Origin: CAYGDP01 sp964348665 | Lineage (GTDB): Bacteria; Verrucomicrobiota; Verrucomicrobiia; Palsa-1439; CAYGDP01 | DNA length: 64,000 nucleotides | Direction: 5' to 3' | NCBI GenBank assembly: GCA_964348665.1 | Contig: CAYGDP010000013.1 | Location: 25,004 to 89,003, forward strand | Shown here: piece by piece, positions 57,419 to 64,000 of the stretch | Layout: each line of letters starts with the position of its first letter | How positions within the stretch are numbered: the stretch's first letter is position 1 | Made by a program: the position numbers and the translations under genes | Notes under the pieces: model-generated | What the model was told of the DNA's origin: nothing | Seen by the model: only the letters and a program-made list of their open reading frames with translations | The model's database searches: none

Positions 57419-60400
57419 ATGAGCTGGCGTGGATTACTCCGAAAACTGGCGTCTAAACGACGCGCAAACATGGCCGGGTCGCGTGTGCGAAGGCGCGCCG
57501 ATACGTCCGTGCTGGTCGGTGAAGTTTTGGAGACGCGCACGTCGCCTTCCGCCGCGGCGGGTCCCTTCACCGAAGCCGATGGAGACGTGTTTTCCATCGC
57601 GCTGGCAGGCGCCGGGACGATGGAGGTCACTCTCGGCGAGGATGGATCCGTCGAGTTGGTTGAAATGACAGGGATCGATTTGACAAGCAGTTTGAGTTTG
57701 AAAGTCAGTAAAGGTTTGGTGGGCGATGGATTGGTGGACATCGAGCAAATCACCGGCGATGGCAGCTTGAAAGGGATTAAGGCAAAAGGAGCGAATCTTG
57801 TCGGCGGCGGGATAGCGTTGGATGGTTTCCTCGCCAGTTTGACGGTCAATGATATTCTCGATGGCGCCCAGATTGTCACCGGCGGCAATTCGTTGCAGTT
57901 TTCCAAGATCACCGCGCGATTGATTTCCGACGGCGCGTTGATCGCCTTCGGCAGTTCGATCGGGAAATTTTCGGCGGCCCGCGTGGACAACTCCGTGATT
58001 GCGGCGGGGTTCGAGACGGATGACGCGTCCACTGCATTGGACTGTGGAATATTTTCAGCGGGGACCCAGATAAAATCCGTCGGACTCAAGCTCAATCCTG
58101 CGTTGGCCGGTGCGACGTTCGAAAACTCGATCATCATCGCGCCGATCATCGGAAAAATCTCGCTGCCGTCTGTGGATGCTGCTAATGGCGGAGATGCGTT
58201 TGGCGTTTTTTCCGATACAACGATCGGCTCGGTTTCCGTGTCAACTCCTTCCTTCAAATGGAATCCCCTTGGCGCCAATGACCAGGGCACCGGCGATTTC
58301 CATGTGATCCGAGGCGATCTGGCGGAATGCGAAGAGGAAGTCGTGCCGCCCCCCGTTGTTTCGGTGGCGGATGCCGGTCAGTTGGAAGGGAACACGGTTA
58401 ACGATTTGTCCCTGACCGTCATGCTCTCGGCGCCCAGCGCCCAAATCGTCACGGTCAATTACACCACTGCCGATGGGTCGGCAACCAACGCCGATTACGT
58501 GGGAGCAAGCGGGGTGTTGACATTTTTACCGGGGCAAACCAGCAAGGTCATTCCCGTCACCATCCTCGGCGATCTCACCGTGGAAACGGACGACACTTTC
58601 TTTTTGAATCTCTCGAGTCCTTCGAATGCCACTCTCGGAGATGATCAGGCGGTTGCCACGATTACAAACGACGATCAACCCTCGATCCAGGTTGGCGATG
58701 TGTCGATGGCGGAAGGTGACGCTGGAACGGTGGACTTGGTATTCTTGGTGAGCCTATCGCAATCAAGTCCGCAAGAAGTGACCGTCAATTATTCGACAGC
58801 ACCCGGTTCTGCCGGGGAGGGGATCGATTACATCGGCGCCATCGGCACCCTTACATTTACGGCCGGAGAAACGAGTAAGCCAATTCCCGTCGCGGTGATC
58901 GGTGATCTTCTTGTGGAGTCGAATGAGACATTTTTAATCAACCTCAATAATCCCACCAATGCGGCGCTGGGAATCTCGCAGGCGACGGGGACCATCTTGA
59001 ATGATGATTCGAGTCTTGTGAGCATCAGCGATGTTTCTGTCGCGGAAGGTGACGCGGGGATCAGCGGTATGGTGTTTACGGTGAGTCTTTCGAACCCAAG
59101 CTCCCTGGATGTGATCGTCAATTATACCGTTGCTGCCGGGTCAGCGACCAGTGGCGAGGATTACATCGGCAGCGGTGGGTCTCTCTCGTTCGTGCCGGGC
59201 GAGACAAGCAAGACCTTGACCGTCTTCGCTGTTGGAGACAGCTCCATTGAATCGGACGAAAACTTTTATGTGAACCTGACAGACGTATCGAATGCCGTCG
59301 TCCTGGATGGTCAAGGAGAGGGGATGATTCGAAATGATGACACGAGTATTGGGATAGCTGATTTTACCGGTTTGGAGGGGAACAGCGGAGTTATAGCATT
59401 CAATTTCACCGTTAGCTTGTCCGCTGTCTCGTCAAAAACGGTCACCGTTCAATACACCTCCCAGGATGGGTCTGCCAGTGGCAGCAGCGATTATCAGCCG
59501 ACCAGTGGTACAATAACTTTCGCACCGGGAGAAGCTTCCAAAATGGTCACCGTTCAGATCAACCCTGACTTTCTGGTGGAACCGAACGAATTGTTTTTTG
59601 TCAGTCTATCAGGCGCGACGAACGCGTTGATCGCGGATAATCTTGCGATCGGAACGATCGTTGACGACGACGTGACCATGTCTGTCGGAGGCGCTTCGCA
59701 GAATGAGGGAAATTCAGGCTCGGCCATTTTCAACTTTTCCGTCAGTCTCTCGGCATCCAGCCCTTATGTTGTGACGGTGGATTACTCGACGGCGGATGGA
59801 ACCGCGTCGAATGGGGTGGATTATGCGAGCACGGATGGGACCCTCACATTCAATCCCGGTGAAACAGCGAAAACGGCGAATGTGATGGTGAACGGCGATG
59901 AAACAGTTGAACCGGATGAAACGTTCTCGGTGATATTGTCCAATCCGACCAACGCCTCGATTTCCACGTCATCAGGTCCGGGATCCATAGGGAACGATGA
60001 CGTGAGCCAGATTTCCATTGGCAATGTGTTGATGGAAGAAGGCAATGGCGGAACAACATCGTTCGACTTCGCCGTGACGATCTCGAACGGGGTGGTGACT
60101 CCCGTTACTGTGAATTATTCGACTGCCGACGGAACGGCCAGCAATGCAAGCGATTATCAGGCGGCAAGCGGAGTCCTGACCTTCGGTGCCGGTGAAAGTT
60201 TCAAGACAATCACAATCGTTGTGAACGGCGATTCGGTCAATGAACCTGATGAAACTTTTATGGTAAATTTGAGCAGTCCGGGCAACGGAATGATTGCAAA
60301 CGGTTCAGGAACCGGCACCATCCACAACGATGACACCGGTATTTCGGTGAGTGGAGGATCGGTGACGGAAGGGGACAGTGGGTCGACAAACATCCAATTC

Positions 60401-63055
60401 ATCGTCACATTAACCCAAGCTTCCGCCGACATTGTCACGGTGAATTATACGACGCAAGACAGCACGGCGATTGTGGCGAGCGATTATGTCCTGACCGCTG
60501 GCACGCTGACATTTATGCCGGGAGTGACTTCACTCGCGATTGATGTTTCTGTGACCGGGGAGACTGCTGTGGAAGCAGACGAGACTTTTCTTGTCAACCT
60601 GACAGACGCCATCAATGCTACGATTGTTGGGGGGCCAGCGGTCGGGACAATTCTGAACGACGACGCCACAGTGTCCATTGCCAATGCCGCTATCCTGGAG
60701 GGAAATGTCGGGCCTTCGAATCTTTTGATGACAGTCAGTATTCCATTTCCCAGCACTCTGACGGTTACCGTGAATTTCACCACCTCCAACATCACCGCGA
60801 CGGGAGGTGATTATGTGTCTCAAACCGGCACCGCAACCATTGTGTCCGGTCAAACCACCGGAACCATTGCGATTGTCGTGAACGGCGATACCAACAGTGA
60901 ACCGGATGAGCTTTTTGGCGTCACGTTATCGGCTCCTTCGAATGCCACTCTCGGCGCTCCCAACGCCCAGGCAACGATTCTGAACGACGATGGCGCCTTG
61001 GTGATTCTCGATGCCGCTCAATTGGAGGGCAACTCCGGCACTTCGCCCTTCAACTTTACCGTTCGACTCCAGAACGCCAGCGCATTGACCGTTACCGTTT
61101 CCTATGCCACGGCCGACTTTACCGCCATGGCCGGCTCCGATTACAACGCGACTTCGGGAACATTGACCTTCTTGCCGGGAGTCACACAGCAGACGCTTTC
61201 GGTCACCGTGATCGGCGATACGACTGTCGAGACGAACGAGATTGTTCGAGTCAATCTCTCTTCGCCCACCAACGCAAGTTTAGTCCGGGCAAGCGCCGCC
61301 GGAACAATCCAGAACGACGACACCACCATCTCGATCGCGGATGTTGCGATTGCGGAAGGAAACAGCGGCACGACCAGCTTTGTCTTCAATGTCACCCTCT
61401 CCGCTCCCAACACCCAAACCACCACGGTGACCTATGCCACCGCCAATGGCACCGCCTTGTCGGGATTCGATTATACAAACCAAAGCGGCACCGTTACTTT
61501 TGCCGGCGGTGAAACTTCCAAAACTATTACCATCAATGTCCTCGGCGATACCAACAGTGAACCGGATGAGACCTTTTTCGTCAACCTCTCCGCCGCAACA
61601 GGCGCAGTCATCGCCGATAACCAAGGTATCGGGACGATTCAGAACGATGACGCCATTCTCGCGATCTCCGACGACGCCCAGATTGAAGGCGATAGCGGAA
61701 CCACATTTTTCTTTTTCGACATCTTCCTGACTGATCCGGTGCACGTCGATGTGAATATTACGTTCGATACTTCGACCTGCGGCGGGGCAGGGTGCGCGAC
61801 CGATGGGGTCGATTTTGGCGGCGCAACCAATCTCCCCCTCACGATACCTGCCGGGGATGATTTTGCGACCGTCATCATTCAAGTTACCGGCGACACGGAT
61901 TTTGAGCCGGACGAATTGTTTTTTGCCGGCATCGCCTCGACGAATGCAACGATTGCCGATGGGTTGGCGACAGGCTCGATTCTCAACGATGACTTTCAAC
62001 CGTTGATATCGGTGATTGGAGATCCGTCCGGGACGGAAGGCAACGCGGGAACGTCCACGCTGGATTTCACGGTTGATCTTTCGTTTACAAGCACCGAGAC
62101 GGTGACAGTGGATTATGCAACCGCGCCCAATTCCGCCGACGAGGGAATTGACTACACCGGCGCCAGTGGGACACTGACATTCGCTCCCGGCGTGACTTCG
62201 CAATTGATTTCCATTCAGATCATCGGCGATACAGACGTGGAATCGGACGAGATGTTTTGGGTGACACTCTCCAACGCGATCAACGCGACGCTGCTGGATG
62301 CCAGCAGCGTCGGCACGATCGAAAACGACGACCTGCCGCCGCCTCCCACCATTTCACTCGACACGAACTCGCTCACGTTCAATGCAACGGAAGGCGAGTC
62401 AAATCCCGCTTCGCAGTCGTTTACCGTCACCAACACAGGCGCGCTCGGCAGCACCCTCGATTACTCCGTTAGCGACGATGGTGGATGGCTGACGGTTTCC
62501 CCGACAATAGGATCGCTCGCGTCCGGCGACCCGAATCTGCACTCCGTCGAAGTGGACACGTTTGGTTTGACCGCCGGCACGTACAACGCCACGATCACGA
62601 TCACAGACCCGACCGCGACAAATGATCCGCAAACCATTTCCGTCACTCTTGAGGTGGATCCGCCGCCGCCGCCGCCGTCTGTCACTCCGCTCTCCGATCA
62701 CCTGGGTACCATCGGTTTTTGCGCCGGCGGTTCTGCCTCCGCTGCGTTCACCGTCACGGCCGATGCCAGTGTGACATGGACAGCGAGCTTTTCCGGTAGC
62801 GATTTGGATTCCGCCGGACAAGGCACCAATACGCTCAACGGCTCCGGCGGAAGTGTTGCGATGGGACAAAACCTGAACGGCACCGGGGCCGACATCGTTA
62901 CCTTCGACATCGTTGTCTTTCCGCAATCACCCACACCTGGATTCACGTGCGACGACATCAACAGCTTTCTCTACGGCGATACCATCCTCTTTGTATTCTC
63001 CACCGGCGATATCATCTCGGTGACCGTGCAATACAACTACATCTTGGTGCTCTAA
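57419..63055 (+). CDS. Giant surface protein F: N-terminal shared module, 12 Calx-beta domains, BACON/Ig-like C-terminus
   Basis: 1878 aa. The leader ends LVGEVLETRTSPSAAAG, a relaxed form of the motif in the other giants. Unlike A, B and E, the shared module comes first: FTEADGDVFSIALAGAG at about residue 50, VNDILDGAQIVTGG, ANGGDAFGVFSDTTIGSVSV, and TGDFHVIRGD near 58300. It lacks the NLPGDF-type solenoid unit. Then 12 Calx-beta domains follow (about 58350-62330), each with EGNSGT..f.f.VsLS....TVtVnYtTaDGTA..g.DY and a terminal ILNDD. A BACON/Ig-like domain follows (SLTFNATEGESNPASQSFTV ... GWLTVSPTIGSL), a six-Pro linker, and a C-terminal beta-rich domain with two Cys that I do not recognise. 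No anchor is visible. Confidence 0.88.
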   Translation: MSWRGLLRKLASKRRANMAGSRVRRRADTSVLVGEVLETRTSPSAAAGPFTEADGDVFSIALAGAGTMEVTLGEDGSVELVEMTGIDLTSSLSLKVSKGLVGDGLVDIEQITGDGSLKGIKAKGANLVGGGIALDGFLASLTVNDILDGAQIVTGGNSLQFSKITARLISDGALIAFGSSIGKFSAARVDNSVIAAGFETDDASTALDCGIFSAGTQIKSVGLKLNPALAGATFENSIIIAPIIGKISLPSVDAANGGDAFGVFSDTTIGSVSVSTPSFKWNPLGANDQGTGDFHVIRGDLAECEEEVVPPPVVSVADAGQLEGNTVNDLSLTVMLSAPSAQIVTVNYTTADGSATNADYVGASGVLTFLPGQTSKVIPVTILGDLTVETDDTFFLNLSSPSNATLGDDQAVATITNDDQPSIQVGDVSMAEGDAGTVDLVFLVSLSQSSPQEVTVNYSTAPGSAGEGIDYIGAIGTLTFTAGETSKPIPVAVIGDLLVESNETFLINLNNPTNAALGISQATGTILNDDSSLVSISDVSVAEGDAGISGMVFTVSLSNPSSLDVIVNYTVAAGSATSGEDYIGSGGSLSFVPGETSKTLTVFAVGDSSIESDENFYVNLTDVSNAVVLDGQGEGMIRNDDTSIGIADFTGLEGNSGVIAFNFTVSLSAVSSKTVTVQYTSQDGSASGSSDYQPTSGTITFAPGEASKMVTVQINPDFLVEPNELFFVSLSGATNALIADNLAIGTIVDDDVTMSVGGASQNEGNSGSAIFNFSVSLSASSPYVVTVDYSTADGTASNGVDYASTDGTLTFNPGETAKTANVMVNGDETVEPDETFSVILSNPTNASISTSSGPGSIGNDDVSQISIGNVLMEEGNGGTTSFDFAVTISNGVVTPVTVNYSTADGTASNASDYQAASGVLTFGAGESFKTITIVVNGDSVNEPDETFMVNLSSPGNGMIANGSGTGTIHNDDTGISVSGGSVTEGDSGSTNIQFIVTLTQASADIVTVNYTTQDSTAIVASDYVLTAGTLTFMPGVTSLAIDVSVTGETAVEADETFLVNLTDAINATIVGGPAVGTILNDDATVSIANAAILEGNVGPSNLLMTVSIPFPSTLTVTVNFTTSNITATGGDYVSQTGTATIVSGQTTGTIAIVVNGDTNSEPDELFGVTLSAPSNATLGAPNAQATILNDDGALVILDAAQLEGNSGTSPFNFTVRLQNASALTVTVSYATADFTAMAGSDYNATSGTLTFLPGVTQQTLSVTVIGDTTVETNEIVRVNLSSPTNASLVRASAAGTIQNDDTTISIADVAIAEGNSGTTSFVFNVTLSAPNTQTTTVTYATANGTALSGFDYTNQSGTVTFAGGETSKTITINVLGDTNSEPDETFFVNLSAATGAVIADNQGIGTIQNDDAILAISDDAQIEGDSGTTFFFFDIFLTDPVHVDVNITFDTSTCGGAGCATDGVDFGGATNLPLTIPAGDDFATVIIQVTGDTDFEPDELFFAGIASTNATIADGLATGSILNDDFQPLISVIGDPSGTEGNAGTSTLDFTVDLSFTSTETVTVDYATAPNSADEGIDYTGASGTLTFAPGVTSQLISIQIIGDTDVESDEMFWVTLSNAINATLLDASSVGTIENDDLPPPPTISLDTNSLTFNATEGESNPASQSFTVTNTGALGSTLDYSVSDDGGWLTVSPTIGSLASGDPNLHSVEVDTFGLTAGTYNATITITDPTATNDPQTISVTLEVDPPPPPPSVTPLSDHLGTIGFCAGGSASAAFTVTADASVTWTASFSGSDLDSAGQGTNTLNGSGGSVAMGQNLNGTGADIVTFDIVVFPQSPTPGFTCDDINSFLYGDTILFVFSTGDIISVTVQYNYILVL

Positions 63056-63195
63056 CCATCGTCTAATCTATTTCTGTCCGGAGCGGTCATTTGCTTCCGA
63101 ATTGTCTAGACCGTGATCGAGTGAGGTATGGCAGAGGAATCAAACGAGTGCGGAGCAAAGCGTGAGGATTTTTCTTGTGCCTTGTCACAATGATG

Positions 63196-63223
63196 TTGAC
63201 TGGTATGCGGGTACTCGGATAAT
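63196..63223 (+). promoter_or_regulatory. Predicted promoter of the NusG-like gene
   Basis: TTGACT (63196-63201), 16-nt spacer, GATAAT (63218-63223); both hexamers match consensus in 5 of 6 positions. A leader of about 33 nt precedes the GTG at 63263. Confidence 0.5.
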
Positions 63224-63262
63224 CTACGCAGCGTTTTGTTGATCGAGGCGAACGAGGCAAGC

Positions 63263-63787
63263 GTGAAAAAGGAGGCAAAACAATTTCAAGCGGGGCTAGG
63301 GTGGTATTGTGTCTATTGTCAGCCCCGGCAGGAAACGGTCGCAACGGCAGCGCTGCAACAGAACGGGTACGAAGTCTTTTTTCCCCGCCTGCGCCGACGC
63401 CGCTACCACAACTCACAAGCCTCGTGGGTCGTCGAGCCGATGTTTCCCCGTTACATTTTCGTGCGTCTCGATCTTTCGCAATCCCATGCCGATGTCGGCT
63501 ACCAACGCGGCGTGGTGCGATTGGTCAATTTCAACGGTAACTATCCATCCCTTCCCGACCAGATCGTCGCCGACCTTCGTGCCGCCGGTGATTGCGATGT
63601 CGTGACATCCACTCCCCATGAATTTCAGCCGGGGGATTTGATGGAGGTGCAGGAGGGACCGTGGCGCGGTTTTCAAGCGACGTTCCTGCGGGAATCCAAT
63701 GCGGAGGCGCGGGCGACGATTCTCTTGAATATTCTTGGACAAGCTGTGGAAGCGGAAATCGAGCGGGAACTTTTGGAGAAAGTGTAG
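63263..63787 (+). CDS. NusG paralogue (RfaH/UpxY-like transcription antitermination factor)
   Basis: 174 aa from the GTG at 63263, preceded by GAGG at good distance; a TTG at 63236 would add nine residues. The NGN domain is clear: GWYCVYCQPRQETVATAALQ, GYEVFFPRLRRRRY, FPRYIFVRLDL, RGVVRLVNFNG. The C-terminal KOW domain reads FQPGDLMEVQEGPWRGFQAT. Specialised NusG paralogues bind elongating RNA polymerase, often through a short DNA signal, and let it read through long operons for polysaccharide, surface or secretion genes. A house-keeping NusG would normally sit beside secE and rplK, which are absent. Its position at the edge of a surface-protein region, with a structured non-coding stretch after it, fits the RfaH/UpxY type. 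Confidence 0.88.
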   Translation: MKKEAKQFQAGLGWYCVYCQPRQETVATAALQQNGYEVFFPRLRRRRYHNSQASWVVEPMFPRYIFVRLDLSQSHADVGYQRGVVRLVNFNGNYPSLPDQIVADLRAAGDCDVVTSTPHEFQPGDLMEVQEGPWRGFQATFLRESNAEARATILLNILGQAVEAEIERELLEKV

Positions 63788-63812
63788 CTGGGTAACAAAG
63801 ATTTTGTCCCAG
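63788..63812 (+). terminator. Hairpin immediately after the NusG-like gene
   Basis: CTGGG-ta-ACAAA-gat-TTTGT-CCCAG begins at the first base after the stop codon: 10 base pairs with a 2-nt bulge. There is no U-tract, so it may be an attenuator or processing hairpin rather than a classical terminator. Confidence 0.45.
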
Positions 63813-63845
63813 TCACCTCGGTGATCGAGATATTGGTGGATGCAG

Positions 63846-63955
63846 AGCAAAGTTGTGGGAAACCAGTCGGCAGACGTGGCTGCCGAGGAGCGCAAAGTCA
63901 GTATGACAATGCCAATGGCGGATGCTTGCCCGCCATCAGTTAGGAGGGCTTGCCA
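63846..63955 (+). ncRNA. Structured leader, possible c-di-GMP-I (GEMM)-like riboswitch
   Basis: No ORF. Contains GGGAAACCA (63857-63865), a hairpin CGGCAG/CTGCCG (63868-63885), GGAGCGCAAAGTC (63887-63899) with GTC pairing to GAC 5 nt on, a hairpin ATGGCGG/CCGCCAT (63915-63936), and AGTTAGGAGGGCTTGCC (63938-63954). The order of GGCAAACC-like, GGGACGCAAAGCC-like and AGGTAGCGGGGTTACC-like elements recalls the GEMM-I consensus, but the first hairpin lacks a GNRA tetraloop. Only an alignment to the covariance model could decide. It would sit in the 5' region of a gene beyond the window. Confidence 0.3.
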
Positions 63956-64000
63956 GATTCAGAAAAGTGATGATTGCGAACGTGAGAACGAAGAAACGAT

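Noticed and set aside
14480..63055. Prophage or transposon island
   Set aside because: No integrase, transposase, terminal inverted repeats or phage structural genes are visible. The repeats are internal protein repeats.

Overview
The window looks like a scaffold from a bacterium of the Planctomycetes-Verrucomicrobia-Chlamydiae group, with Verrucomicrobia somewhat favoured. The reasons are the conserved block mfd - PpiC/SurA-type isomerase - pdxA - rsmA, a DUF1080 secreted protein, a transmembrane Ser/Thr kinase, a ComB-family phosphatase, and six very large exported proteins that all begin with a basic leader ending in an LExR..P motif. That leader type is known from giant extracellular proteins of this group. 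Base composition is moderately GC-rich. Three runs of exactly 100 N (29896-29995, 32423-32522, 43253-43352) are scaffolding gaps, and all fall inside tandem repeats.

Left part (1-14.4 kb), mostly housekeeping: the first codons of rnpA and the whole of rpmH (45 aa) on the minus strand, divergent from rpoN; then a DUF1080 protein, an unrecognised secreted protein, malate dehydrogenase, mfd, a PpiC/SurA-type isomerase (4-nt overlap with mfd), pdxA, a membrane kinase with an extracytoplasmic sensor-like domain, rsmA, an IDI-like NUDIX hydrolase, a small secreted protein, and convergent comB.

Right part (14.4-63.1 kb), a surface-protein island. Two plus-strand genes (A, 1065 aa; B, 859 aa with a CAP domain) are followed by six minus-strand genes, in transcription order from 50.2 kb down to 20.3 kb: a pair of GT4 glycosyltransferases, a DUF4915/TIGR03032 protein, giant protein D (about 3,040 aa; FG-GAP, GEVED and Calx-beta domains), a second DUF4915 protein, and giant protein C (about 5,050-5,090 aa if the gap-induced frame break at 32.4 kb is repaired). 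On the far side lie two more plus-strand giants: E (2336 aa; beta-helix, SdrD-B-like, CHRD, GEVED, Calx-beta) and F (1878 aa; 12 Calx-beta repeats, a BACON/Ig-like domain). A, B, E, F and (twice, hugely expanded) C share a module of roughly 250-340 aa. It starts with EADGD-like residues and ends in GDFHV or GDFQI, and I do not recognise it as a named domain. It is C-terminal in A, B and E, N-terminal in F and internal in C. D ends in a related-looking but less clearly matched solenoid.

The window ends with a NusG/RfaH/UpxY-like antitermination factor (63.26-63.79 kb) followed by a hairpin-rich non-coding stretch, which suggests a polysaccharide or surface-assembly cluster continues to the right.

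Working idea (inference): the island encodes an extracellular matrix or adhesin set. The giant repeat proteins are the structural parts, the paired DUF4915 proteins and glycosyltransferases are accessory or modifying factors, and recombination between repeats is visibly remodelling the giants. I see no transporter, sorting enzyme or recognised C-terminal anchor in the window, so export and attachment remain unexplained. No intergenic stretch exceeds 300 bases; the longest is 36846-37144 (299 bp).
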